A DNA stretch of 64,000 nucleotides, taken from positions 310,001-374,000 of the forward strand of contig CAWUHX010000029.1 of NCBI GenBank assembly GCA_963922205.1. Direction: 5' to 3'. The notes below the pieces were generated by a model. It was given only the letters and a program-made list of their open reading frames with translations. It did not search any database and was not told where the DNA came from. Positions 1-13,100 of this stretch are shown one piece after another. Origin of the DNA: Romanomermis culicivorax (taxonomy: Eukaryota; Nematoda; Enoplea; Mermithida; Mermithidae). How positions within the stretch are numbered: position 1 is the first letter of the stretch; every line of letters starts with the position of its first letter. The position numbers and the translations under genes were made by a program.

Positions 1-1237
1 CTTGCACATTAGGCAGCGAAATCAACATAACCTATAATTCAAATAGTAGCTGAAGGTAAAACAACCCGAAAAATAATAGTCAAAAATCATCTGAAACGTG
101 TACCACGACGGGTGTTCAATAACTGCTGATAATCATATAAATCGCAAATAAACTGATTCGTGAGTGCTCTTGAGTGCTTGCAGGTCTAGTCAATGGCAGG
201 AATACGAATTGTAAGCCCAAAGAAATCGGAATCACACCCCTTTATAAGGCTCAAAGCATTGAAAGTTTGATAATTTACAATCTGCCACAAATTACTCTTA
301 TTGTCGATAATTTCTGTTCAGCAATTGACGCGATGCTCATCGCAAAGCAACGTGAACTAAATCAAATTGAATATTAGGTTTCATTTCTTCTTAGGTGCAT
401 GCACATAGCAATCATCAGTCGATTTTTTGTTTACTAATTCACCCGAAATAATCTTTATCTTGCTAATAAATGAAGAGACAATGACATAACCAGTTTATGA
501 ACTGTAACCAGTGTTTTTTGTACGAGACAAACAGTTTTGGCTCCGTGCAAATATTTTCTTGGGATGTTTGCACAAAGCTGTCGACATATCCTGTTCAAAA
601 AACGCTTTTTCAGGCTCTAAAATCAGAAAACATCGAAAAATTTTGGGTGCTTCGCGCCGACGGGATTATAAATTAATTCTTTGGATTAGTCCATCCACTG
701 TTTATCTCCAAATCATGCCTTTCGCGGGAAAAGTTTTCGGAGAAGGAAGAAGAATTTGGAGAGTTCAACCTGAAAAGGATGAATTTTGATGCATTTCAGA
801 ATGTTCTTCCAATTTTTTATAATCTAATTAAATTCAAAAGGCATCCTGGAAGTAATTTCCAGGAATTTCAACTTCTGACTTTGCAGTTTTCTAAACTTAT
901 GCAAGCGTGGGTATATTTTGTGAATTTCTAAAATGGTTATAATATATTTTTGACCAAAAAATTTAAACATCATTTTTCTCGAATAAGTTATCTGGAAATC
1001 GATTTTTTAACATTTTAGAATGTCAGAACTTACAAATTCAAGAAGGAACATAAGCTGCATTTTTCAATACTATATACTCTTGTGCTATGAAGGACACGAA
1101 CTAAAGTGCTATCTGGAGGATATTTTGTATCAAAATAATACGCAAAATCGTAATTTTCTAGTGTACAAAAAATTTTCTTCGTACAAAGATTTTTTGGCCG
1201 ATCTTTTTACACATGCACAAAGCATTCGTTTTTTCCT
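1..1237. other. No gene recognised (left edge)
   Basis: A 67-codon frame at 174-377 (+) and a 92-codon frame at 511-789 (+) have no recognisable similarity; the second overlaps a GGCGC-family fragment (near 650). Missing 3' exons of CCAR1 were searched for on the minus strand here and not recognised. Confidence 0.5.
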
Positions 1238-2330
1238 CGAAGATTTTTCCACATGAGAACCGGACCCAAAACTTTTTTCCTCATTTTCCAAAAATTTTTC
1301 ACATTTTTAAAAGGTTTATAATGTGGCTACGGATGCTTTTTTATGCATTTTAGGAGCATACCCAAGCATTTTGTTGTATTTGGAGTCAGAAACCTGCATA
1401 AATGAGGGGAAAATGAGAAAATTCTGGTTATGTTAGTCAAAATGAGCTCATGAAGGATATATTGGCGTTCGACAAGAGCGGATGAAGCATGTTAACGATA
1501 GGGTTCTCATGACTTTATCCGCTATTAACATTTCTGTGGTTCCGATTATAATCATCTAATTTTATTAAGTTCTTAATCCGGCGCGGGGCGACGGAAAATT
1601 TTTTGGATTTTCACCTTCTAAAACGCTGGAAAATAAACCTTCACAACGTTGAGAAATAAATTAAAAACAAACTGATAAGTGTAATTTGTTCCCCATTCCG
1701 ACGCCACTGGAAAAATTTTCGTGTTTTTATATTCTAAAACGCTGGAAAATGAACCTCTCCAACAGATATTCGTGAACAGAAGTTCTAAAATCGCAGTCTA
1801 GAATGATGTCTTCAATTTCCATCTTCAATAAACGCGAAAGTTGAGGCTGCAAACGTTTAAGAAAATTCCGAGTATCGAGAGAAAAAATGGAAAGAATTGA
1901 TGAAAAGTCTCTATTTTCGGCGACATAATTCTGTTAACGATTAGAAAATGAAACGAGCTAACTTGATTGATAGAAACTGTTGAGCATTAACTATTAAGTC
2001 GAAGTAGATATGCTAACAACCGCGCCTGATAGAAAATAGTTATTAATATACCCAGGCCTGTAGGCAGGGGAGATGCCCCCCCGAAATGTTTGAAGTGTTA
2101 AAAAAGGACAAAGGGACCTTTGGTTTTTCCCTCGTCAAGTCAGAAATGTCAATTTTATGGTAATTTGTGTGAAAAAAATGAGTGTCCCCTTCCGGAAAAA
2201 ATTTCTGGCAACAGGCTTGACTATACCCATGACCGGCGCGAGGCGCCTTTGAGATTTTGACCCTTTTCAGTCCACCAAAACGCATCTTTTTGGTTTTCAA
2301 TTCATAAAAATTTTTCCACAGTGAGAAGCA
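1238..2330. repeat. Dispersed GGCGC-palindrome family, left member of a long inverted pair
   Basis: 1238-2330 (minus the insertion at 2051-2213) is the reverse complement, with moderate divergence, of about 15215-16033. Shared landmarks are GAACCGGACCCAAAA, the GGAGCATACCCAAGCATTTTG stretch, GTCGAAGTAGATATGCTAAC and CCACCAAAACGCAT. The two copies are about 13 kb apart, on either side of the visible CCAR1 exons. Confidence 0.7.
2051..2213. mobile_element. Small MITE with AGGCCTGTAGGC-like ends
   Basis: It begins AGGCCTGTAGGCAGGGG and ends in ACAGGCTTGAC. TATACCC directly precedes it and follows it. The inverted sister segment near 15290-15305 runs straight through (TATACCCATGACCGG on the complement), which identifies this as an insertion. 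A related element with AAGCCTGTAGCC and GGCCTATAGGCCT ends occurs at about 7306-7485. Confidence 0.55.
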
Positions 2331-3131
2331 TACGTAAAATTTTTTTCCTCATTTCGAAATTTTTTTCCTCAAAAGACCCCATTTAAGGAAAAAAACGGTG
2401 GTACAAAGAGGCTCGTTCAAAAATCGCAGCCCTGTTCGCTATAATCAAAGGATTGAAGAAGCGGCATATACTCGGCAAAAAACGAAGAGTATTGGACTCA
2501 ACGAATTTATGCAAGAAGTGCAAAAAACGTCAAAATCATAAGTCTTGGCAACTTTTAATGTTGGTCAAATCGGGTTTGAAGAAATGAATTTTTATCAAGA
2601 AAAAAGGCCAGACCTTCATGAAACTCAAAACAACTATTCATACAAAGAATTATGGTTCTAATCCAACGTCATTTCACCTTACATTGATAAGGAATACATT
2701 TGAGGAAAGAAATTGATATCAAGGTTTTCACTTCCCACGCTCAAGTTCGGCCAACTAATTTTGTTCTCAATGATTTTCTAGAAGTCTGTTTACAGTGACG
2801 ATGTATACTCAGTTCGACGGCCTGTCTACTAAGAAATATTATTATATACATAGTAATTTATTAGGCACCCAAATTCGTGGATTATCTAGCAAAAAATAGA
2901 CATTTACAGTAATTAAATTGCCTTGATATTTTAAAGAGGGGACACTGTTGGCCTGACCTCGTAGCCATATGCAAGCTACTAAAACTCGGTTAGTTTGGTC
3001 TCACTATAATTTTACTTAGTAATGGTTAGCTACACACCAATTTGACCAGAAAAAAAACCACGGCAAAGAATGACTTTTTGACAACAAAAAAATAAAAACA
3101 TTTAAAATTGTATTTGATATTGAAAAAGAGT
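2331..3131. other. No gene recognised
   Basis: The stretch between the inverted-pair repeat and the foldback element has no convincing exon, tandem repeat or open frame on either strand. Confidence 0.5.
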
Positions 3132-3866
3132 GCAGCTCATAAGTGCGAACGGCCCATTAGCTCGAATGGGCTCATTTGCGCGAAAAACTCAAAAGCGCGA
3201 AAACCTAGAAGGGTTCATAAGTGCGAAACGCTTACAAGCGCGAAAGGCTCAATAGAGCGAAAATGTTATTTTTACGCTATCACATGACTTGATTGAAACC
3301 GCCTGAGAGAAAAGGCGCATAATACGCAAATGAAGCTTCGGCTTTTCGAGTTAAAAATAGAAACAGAACAACTATACGTTTAAAAAGGCTCTCAGCTTTT
3401 TATATGTTGATATTTGCAGATTTTGGTATGTTACATAAGATTTTGCAGATTTTCAATTTACATCTTTTTTTCGTTAACCCATGAGGAGAAACTGATACCA
3501 TAGGAAGGAAATCTCAATAGTGATTCTGAGCTAAAAAGGGTCGAATCCTAATTCTCATTCCACTTCTCTGTTTTATTTTTCTCTTCTCTTTTTCTTTTCT
3601 CCCTATGTTTCTTTCTTTATTATTTCCAAGAATCGGGCAGCTACAAATAAGTTATCGAAATAAAATAGTATAAATTAAATCGAAAACTAAAGAGTTTAAG
3701 CATTAGCATACATTAGGTTCCTTCAGATTTTATGAGCCTATCGCGCTTATGAGCCTTTCACAGTAGAAAAGACAAAACACACTTAAGTATATGCTGTTTT
3801 CGCGCTTATGTGCCGTTCGCTTTATTGGGCTCATTCGCCGTTTTGGGCCATTCGCGCTTTTGAACC
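3132..3866. mobile_element. Probable foldback element with GCGCGAAAGGCTCA-type arms
   Basis: The left arm (3136-3262) repeats GTGCGAA/GGCTCA words and the right arm (about 3731-3862) carries the inverted words (CGCGCTTATG, GGGCTCATTCGCC). The centre is AT-rich and without a gene. The ends are approximate and no clear TSD was found. The core word is close to that of the element at 22558-23116. Confidence 0.6.
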
Positions 3867-4180
3867 CCAACCACAGAAAAATACTTTATTTTCTGATAAG
3901 GTATTTCTAAATCTTGTTACGGAAATTCGTCTGATGTTTGCCATTATGCTCCACCAGCAAACGGAAATAAAATTCTGTGCCCAAACAGGTTTTCCGAAAA
4001 CATCTATTGAACGTCCTCCGTACATAATGTACTGTATAGCTGAGTGTATTTTCTAAATCGTTATTTGAAATATTTCATAAAATATTGGTGCCAAAAAAAT
4101 ACACACTGATTCTACGTTAGAAAAAATCGAAAAATGACATAATCAGTAATTAGTACACTATTGTGAATTATTTTTCTCAC

Positions 4181-7100
4181 TTTAGCGCTGTATTTAGAAT
4201 TAGCGTCAGGCGGATCGATGACAGCTTCCGGCGTCGGTTGAATGTCATCGACATCTTTATGCGTTATGTGGAAGGAAATTTGGCGTTCGAAAGAAAATCC
4301 CGATGCCTTACAAACGCTTTCCGGCCAATCAAATTTAACTTGGAAAAAATCCGAGGCTATGTGTAAATTATCGTATCGCTTTCTCATTTCGAATATGCTC
4401 AATTCGCTACTATAAAAAACGAATGTGATGTTTATAAAAACATTTCGAATTATTCAAAATGCAAATGGGCTAAAAACCTGGAGATTGGTCGTTTACGGGA
4501 CGCAAAATGTCCTAACGAAAGGCCAAGAAAAATATTTGAATAATAATCGATATCCTACGAGTACTTACACTCCGAGTAGAAATTTTGGAATATAAGGCGC
4601 ATAGCGTAAAGACGTACGAGCTTTTCGTCTTGGTGGGGAACGCGAACGGCTACGGCTTCTAGCCGTTGAACTGCGAGTCGGCGAAGATTTTCGCGGAGAA
4701 TATTCTCGTTCTCTTTTGAAGGAAGAGCTTGAGTAATGACCGACGCCTTTGTCGTACGACTTCGAAGACTAAACACTACATTTTGTACATGAAAAATTTG
4801 GTCCGGCATAACGGGAAAATGAGTTTTCTAGTTTTTTCAGACTAATTATTTCAGAAAATTTAAAATAAAGTCGAAAATTTCAAAAGGCACCTGCCACGGT
4901 CCGAATTATTTCAAGTCTGGAATAAATCAATAAATAGCGATTCTAGTATAAGGCTACATTTTTTTCACTCGAGTTTTTAATCATTTCAGAATGTTATCCG
5001 AAAGTTAGCACAATAGTAAGGAAAGATAAAAAAGAAAAACAAACCTGTGAATAATGAGATGATGTACCGGGCGGACGTACAGGCGACGGCGATCGACGTC
5101 GGGCGTAAGATGGCGGCGAACGGCGCGATGACTGAACGGTGTACGGGCTGGCACCGCGTCTGCCTGAACCGCTCAACGCTGGCGAATAACGGCGCGACGG
5201 CGGTGGAGGCGATGAACGTTCGACGCCGCGTCGTGAATAAGGCGAGTGTTGATGCTGCTGATAACTCGGTACATCGACATCCTGAGCGCCATCGTATCTG
5301 TCCGACCAACGATTACTTCGACTGCCGCTGACGAGGCTCGCACGTTGCTGCTTAAGACCGGCGGAAACATCCTATTAACAGAAAAACCGTTGAAATATTG
5401 TAATTTACTTCAAGAAAGAAGAGCAGAGAGAAGAATGCTAACAATGAAGAAGTTAGCAGATTAAAAATGGGATCATAGATGAAGGATGAGGTAGAAAAGA
5501 AATTTTTAAAGATACGTACGCTTTTTCCGGAACAGTATTTTTCGTATTTTTTGTGCACCACATGTGCACGGTGCAAAAATTGGCTCAAAATCTTTGTGCA
5601 CTGCGAGAGAAAAATCTATAGCTTAACATGATGCTGCATCACTGTCGCTGGCATTTGAGTGAGAGGCTGTGAGACTGGACACTGTTCTAACGTATGCAGC
5701 TTTAAAATCACTGATTTCTCTGCAACGTTTTCTTTTTTAGCTTAGTGCTAATAAAGTTGGCCCGGTGCTAATAAAAATTTTAGCCATGCTAAGAGAAAGT
5801 AATACAAATTAAGGAAAGCTAGCGGCAGTGCCAATGAGACTCGTGCTAAAAAAGAACCCTGTTTCGTTTCTTTGGGACATAAAACTGAGGCAAAAAATCC
5901 TAAATTGATTAGAAATCCCACTGGCGACATCTCTGTGAGCAGTCGAAGTAAAAAGCCATAGACTGCATTTAATTTATCCTTCCTTGCGCCAAAATGCTTT
6001 CAGGACTTAAGTTTAATTTTTAAGTCTAGAATGATGTTCAGACATGACCAATGATTTTTAAGTCTGGAATGATGTTCAGACTTGACCAATGAATTGATGT
6101 TTTCAATCAGCTAACCTGTTAGATGATCAGCTTGAGGTCACTGATGTTCCATACAACAGGGCGAAACAGCAAGAATGATAAAAAAATTTTAGCGCAGAGC
6201 GCCAAAAATTTCTATGGATTTTGATATTACAATGCTGAAAAATGAATTCTATCAGCAGTTATTTGCTGAATAAGCGGTCTAATTTACAGTCAATGAAACC
6301 ATTTTCCATACAACAACAGAATGTAAAAATCATACTGAAAGCATAAGTACAACTCAAAGTCAAAAATCAAACTAGCAACCAAAACTTTAGATTGCTCAAA
6401 TCTTGATTTTCGTCAAATACTAAGAAGAAGATCATAGATTAGAATATCAGAAGGCATAGACTAAACAGTAAGGTGAGACATTCCTGGTTGTGAAAGAATT
6501 GGCTAAAACAACAACATAAGAAGGTATTGAAAACCCGTATGTTATGAAAACTGAGTTGTGCACTGCGCACAAAACGCCCTAAAAGATTTGCGCTCGAGCT
6601 CCAAAAACTATGCTCAAAGCACAATAAAACCTGGTGAGAAGTCCGACCAGTTGGGGAGGATAAATCCCAAATTTTGGGGTGGGTGTACCAAAATTCCCAA
6701 AAATTCTGAAAAAGTCGAAAAACGAAAATTTCCCGAAAAAAAGAATTTTTTCCTAATTTTTCCGAAAGAGGGAGTCCCAGAATTTGGGTATAGGGTTCGA
6801 CCAAGTTGGAGGGCCCGCCCCAATCCTCCCCCAATTAAGGTTATGTCCGCAAAGAACGGCTTTTGGCCGCGCGGGAAATTTTTTGGACATTTTCCGCACA
6901 GAGAGCAAGCAAAAGAGTTATCGATATTTCGGGTGCATCTACTATCGTAATCTATTGAAAAGTGCATTTCCTGATGTTTTAGTCAGTCAAAATGCAAAAT
7001 GTTTTTCCTATTACAGTCACAGCCGTTTCGTTCATTTATCTCATTATAGGATTGCTGAATTTATAATACTGTGATTTACATACTTCTACATTCTTTGCCA

Positions 7101-10100
7101 TTTTTTCGTTCTTGAAATTACTCAGAGCCGTTACACGTATGGTACGAATCACTTAAATTCCAATAACTCGGCCAATTTCATATGCTCACGTAATGAAATG
7201 CACCAAAATTATGCCTTTTACAACATTTCCCAAAAAAATCATGATTTGGGAAAAACCACTGGATCGCCCAATTTAAAGATTCACGCATCAAAATATATCA
7301 AGCCTGTAGCCAAGAATTTTCTTCGGGGAGGGGGCACACATTTTTTTCCACTCAATTTCCTTTAAATTGATTTCTAACTTGACTTTTTCTTGAAGAAAAA
7401 ACTAAAAAACCTCTGTTTTTTTTAAACACTCGAAGCATTTGGGGGGCCATGGCCTTCCCAACCCCCCCCCCAGCCTATAGGCCTGAATGCAGTATGTACA
7501 CACTAAAAACTGTGCATACCCTAAACGTATTTTTCTCAAACTGACAATCCACTCTCAAAAAAGGTACCCGATAGCGATCCTTCTAATAGTACCCACTCAC
7601 TCATTTATGACACTTTCCAAAATATTGTAAGGATTTTTTCTCCCATTTGACTCGACCAGTTAGTCATTCATACCGGGTAGACCACTTCATATTTCTTCTC
7701 AGTTCAATAGTTATTATGATAATCATTGAAATGAGAAACAAAATGAAACAAAACTCAAAATCTTTAGACTGGGCCTTTTTTGCAAGCCTTTATCTGCACA
7801 GTGCAGAAACGACCAGGAAAGTTCGGCACTGAACAAGTTTTTCCTATTTCAAATAAATTCAAATTTATAATACTTCCGGTTTGGATTTTTAGTCGGAAAA
7901 TAATAGTATTAAATAAGTGAAGAAAAATCAATGAATTCATGCTTATACCAACCGGAAAGTTTCATTTTCACCATATTTTCATAGAAAGTGTTGAGTTTCA
8001 CCCGCTTTAATATAAGCGCAAGACATAGCAGATTCATGGAAGCAATCACGGATAAGTGAGGAATGAAACTACACTTCTTTTTGGCAGTGTTTCAACTTAA
8101 TTGTACTGAATATTATAGGTTATAGCGCGGGAAAATTTTTAGATTTTGACTTCCTAAATCGCACGACAATGCACCTCTTAATTAAAAATTTTTTCCCTCG
8201 GCTTAAAAAATGTACACCGTGCGGAAAAAAGTCTGGTCAAGCCCAGTATTCATACTCGATAGGGCTACAATCAGAAAAGTGAAGTAAATGACCGGATGTG
8301 TGACGGTAGAGATGCAAATTGTGTTACAATTATTAATCCAGCGTGTAGCACTTGAAAATTTAGCATTTTAGGCTACTAAAAAGCCGGAAAATGCACTTTT
8401 TCATTGATTCTCTCAGTAGAAGAAACACCGAAAATTTCGACACTTCTCAATCAAGAATTTCCGTCTTGGGCAGAAAATGCTCAGAAATGTTTCTGCACGA
8501 CCAAAAAACAGTGCACAGTGCATATAAATGCCTGCTTTGGACAATTATTTTATTCAGGAAATAAAATTATATCTGTTAAGTCCATAAGGAATAAAAACTT
8601 AAAGATGTAACATGTTTTTTAGAAACAGAACTAAGTTCACATTTACAGTCCTACCAGAAATCGGAGATACAGTTGAAATTAATATTCGTCAAGTGTAATT
8701 TGGCTCCTGTTGGTTCGTAAGTTTTGAAAAATGTAATTTAAATCCAAGTGAATGTAGTTCTCGTTATGACCGGACATACCCGTATCCAGGATTTTCAAAA
8801 AGGGGGGGGGGGGAAATTTCCCAAATTTTTTTCAGAATTTACTGAATGAAAAGAAAATCTTTCTTGCAGTAAAGACGACTTATTTTCAGTTAGTTTATGT
8901 GTGCTTGGGTTAGTGGCGAAATTCTATGTTTGACGAAAAGTATGTGAATATAATAATTTAATTTGGGAATTGTGATGTACAAGTAGAATGATATTGCTGA
9001 AAATTTTACTCTAAAAAAAATTAGAGCGGAACATACATGTAACGGAGTCCCGAGGTCTGGGGAGGGTCGGACGACTTTTTTTGGGCCGGGGGTCAGTAAT
9101 TCCAAAATTTTGGGAGGAGGGGTCTCTCAAGGAAAAAATCGATTTTTTTCATGAAAAAAGTCTGAAAAATAGTTCAAAAAATAGTAATTTTTTCCAAAAA
9201 TACCGAAAAAATGTATTCATGGCGCGAAGCGCACAGAAAATTCACGTTTTTGACTATTTTTTGTTCAAAAATTTTATCAAAAAATTAATATTTTTTAGTA
9301 TTTTTCGGACCAAAAGTATGGGGGTTCCTACGGCTACCATATGGTTAGCCATATGGTCGGCGATTTCTGGGGAGGGGGTTCCCATAGCACTTCCCCCTCA
9401 ATTACATGCATGGGGGGAGGAATTCCCCCCCTTCCCCCTCTAAATATGGGCCTGTGACCGGATCTCGATCTTCGACAGCGTCGAATTGTTAAACACTACA
9501 GATGCACTAAAAGAATGAAATGCTAATTGAATAATGATACCAGACTTCTGAACTGCCAGGGTAGAGCCGAACTTATATAAATAAATATAGTTAGGCTGGC
9601 GCCGAAAAGTTCAGATTTTTACCTTCTAAAACGCACTACAATGCACCTTTTTAGTCTTGACTGCTAAACTCTTTTAAAAACAACTAGGTAAATCATAAGA
9701 ATCCTAGGAAATGACTGTTCCAGGTCCGTTGCAAATCCTGGACCAATCTTGATTTTGGAAACAAAATGTTTGTTTAACCGCAAGAACAACAGGAATCGTA
9801 ACTTTTCTAGCATTCTACACGGAAATATTTTTTTCAATATATTTTGCCTTTTGTATGCCTTGTTAATGCCTTTTATACATTACTATAATAGACATGAATA
9901 TAAATGCAATAGAAAGATAAAGCACAATCAATTGTACTCAAGAAAAAAGGCTCCAAATCAAAAAATACAATGATAAGATGCGACGAAGCTTTTTTTATGT
10001 TGTGTGAAAATAAAAAGAACGAAAATTCAAGAAGCAATACCTATGAGCAAAAAATCAATTAATAAAAATAGAAAAAACACAAGAGGAATAGAAAATAAGA

Positions 10101-13100
10101 TATTAAAAATCAAACCTGCTGCTTCTGCTGACTCTGGTACACTGAACCCGATTGAACTTCTTGATTTGGCAATAGCTGTACTCGGAACGCGTTCCATTTG
10201 AAAGGCATAGAAGGATTATAAGCAGCCTCGACCATAACTTTCTCACCCACTCGAGGCATAGTCCCACGAATAACACTAAAATGAAATAAAAACAAAAACA
10301 TGAACACTTAAGAATCATCAAAAGACTTCATAAAGGAGCGAAGACCACAATCCGCATTTCAACTATGCAGATATATAAATTAGTTAGAATTCGTACAGTC
10401 TACACACGCAGGAGCGGAATAAGAGAATATTACATCCTCCGGTACCTAGGGAAAAATTACATCCTCCGGTACCTAGGGAAAAACCGAAGGACCACGTTTT
10501 TGAAAAAATGACGCGTAGAGTGAATGTTAAGGTGAACCATCAAACAGTTAAAGGTACTCAGTAGGACAGCAATGAAACATTCCATTACACATATAACTGA
10601 TCTTAAGCTATTGCCTTTTCCGAAGGCCGTGGAGGATTCCACAAGGGAATACTCACTTTCATAAAAAACTATCCGTTTTTTGAAGAGAGATTTCTTGCAT
10701 GAAATGTAGTTTTCTAGATAAGCGAGAAAAAATACAGTAATGTGTCACGTCAAATTTACTCTGTTTTGAAAAACACATCGTCGTCGACAAAGCCGTATTG
10801 TTCTTGTAGTTTGGTAACTGTACCGATGAACGCCCGTTGACCTTTCTGCTGTTGTTGAACTTGTTGCTGCTGTTGTTGCTGAGCGACTAGAGCCGCTGCG
10901 GCATTCTGCGCCGTTCGATTAAGCGACGAAAAATTAACCGCGTTGGCGAAAGCGGCTTGAGGTGTCGTGAACGCGGCGGCGTTGACCCCCGGGATGACAC
11001 CACCTCCCAAAGCTCCCACTGTTAAGCCGGCCTGAAAGAGCGGAATGCAATTTTTTGTAAAAGTTGACAGAGGAAACAAGCTATTTAGCAATGATGATAA
11101 GCAAAATGTACTGACACAATGCTAATGTTATTAGAAAGACATTCTTGACTTGAAAAGCTCAAAGTCATGAGTTATGTAACTGATAGTTCCTATCCGAACT
11201 CTTACGAGGCATTCATACTTCACGAAACGGCTACGGCAGAAGTGCCTAATCAAATTTCAATGCACGTGACATGCAACCGAACAATCATATTTAACGTCAA
11301 TTTTTTTAAGCGTAATCTAATTGGTCAAGATCGCCGTGGCCATGGCGTGAAGTACAAATGCGGATTTAGCCTACTCGCACAAAAAACATACTAAATTTAT
11401 ATTGTAGAATGAAAAATAAATGCGCATTTCTATAGATCTTACCCCAAGAGATTGCAGAGCGGCGGCTTGCGAAACGGCGAAAGCATTAACGCCGCTCAGT
11501 TGGCCGGTAAATAACTGCGGATTAATTTGCTGACCGCCTGAAATTTGTCCATCAATTTTCAGAAAGAGTGGGAAATTATTATTGAAAGATGTTTTGAATC
11601 AAAAGTCAGAAAAATGGTACAAAATGAAATTCTTTTAGGAATGAAAATCCATAAAAACTTGTATGTCGTGAAGCGTTAAAAATTTTCATCTTTCAACTAA
11701 AATTGGACATTTAGCCAAATAATTGGCAAACCTAGGTAAGTCGCCATATGTCTAACCATGTGGTTAATGATTACCGAAGGGGTTTCCTATGACATTCCTA
11801 CCAACCAAATGCATGCAATCAGTTGATTTCTGCACGTTCTGAGCAGTGGTTACAATGCACGGTTCCTGACGTCTTGTTGAGATCCAAAATCAAAAATTTA
11901 ACAACTAATCTCCAGTAGAATTCTGACCAGTAGTTGAGAACAAAGACAGAACTTTTCATTGGTTCAAAATTAATGTCCGAAAATAATATAATACGTTGAA
12001 GACGTCTGATCTAGCTGACTGGAGATATCAATACACTTGCACGTTGTAAGGGACCAGTCGCACCAACGATTATTTGAACTTTTCGGGTGGTTCGATGATT
12101 AATCAGCCGAAAATTTCGATTTCACGGGCCCGTAAAGTGTTTGATTTTTTCTACTCTAGTAGTTAAGCGGACTAAAAGAGTTGTCGAAAAATAAAATCGA
12201 AATGCTCCGGTTGCATCACAAAAATCTAGTTACTGTGAAATTTTCTAGTGGTAAAAAAGGGTTTTTGATAAAATCTGAATTCTGGACAAGCTTTTTTTCA
12301 TCAAAAAGTTATAGGCCAAATGGCTCCTAGACCTAAATTTTTAGGAGCCAAACAGACATTTTTAGGGGCCATAAATAATCAATGCACACTTTTGATAAAA
12401 ATTAATGCATTATATAATTCGTATAGTTTGATTGTATTTAATCCAAATTTACTTGTATCACAGATAGGGCAAATTTTTTGAATTCGCTTTTAAAACGGAA
12501 CTCATCAAAAAAGTATATTTTCAGTCAAAACACGACACGTTTATTCATTACGTTTCTTAGCAAAATCACCAGTTTTATATCGCGTTTCTTCAGCCCATAT
12601 TTTGTAAGCACTTTCGAAATCAAAATTATTACAATTGCTGTGGCATTTCTGCTAACGCATCAACACGTCCAAATGTTCAGCCTGATTTGATGATCGATGA
12701 AAAATCTAATTTTGCTATTTGATTTCTTGATCGAGTAAGACCTTACTGTTGTTCGCGAGTTTTCGTCTTTAATCTGTTCACTAGAGAAAAACAACTAAAA
12801 TTCGGTTAAACTTCAGCTGAATTTTTCGGAGCCAAATTGGCTCCTCGAAGTAAAATTTTAGGAGCCATTTTCGAACTTTTAGGAGCCCAGGCTCCTAAAA
12901 TGACTAAAAAAAGCCTGATTCTGAATAACATTTTTTCCAGAAAATTTTTAAATTTTATTCAAAAGACAGAATCTGTGAGGCATATATGATATCGTACGAA
13001 ATAACAGATAAATCCAACTATATTTTCGGAAATCCCCGAGGTCTGGGGGGGGTTGGACGACTTTTTTGGGGCCGGGGGTCAGTAATTCCCAAAATTTTGG

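Larger units (their letters stand above)
5372..8766 (-). other. CCAR1 intron 4, proximal part
   Basis: Apart from the repeats listed separately (6017-6092, 6638-6840, 7306-7485) it is AT-rich and without recognisable exons. The RNA-level join 10116 to 5371 is phase-consistent without any exon here. Confidence 0.6.

Noticed and set aside
3831-4025. 64-codon minus-strand frame considered as the next CCAR1 exon
   Set aside because: No similarity to the CCAR region expected after SKYSAK, and it overlaps the arm of the foldback element.
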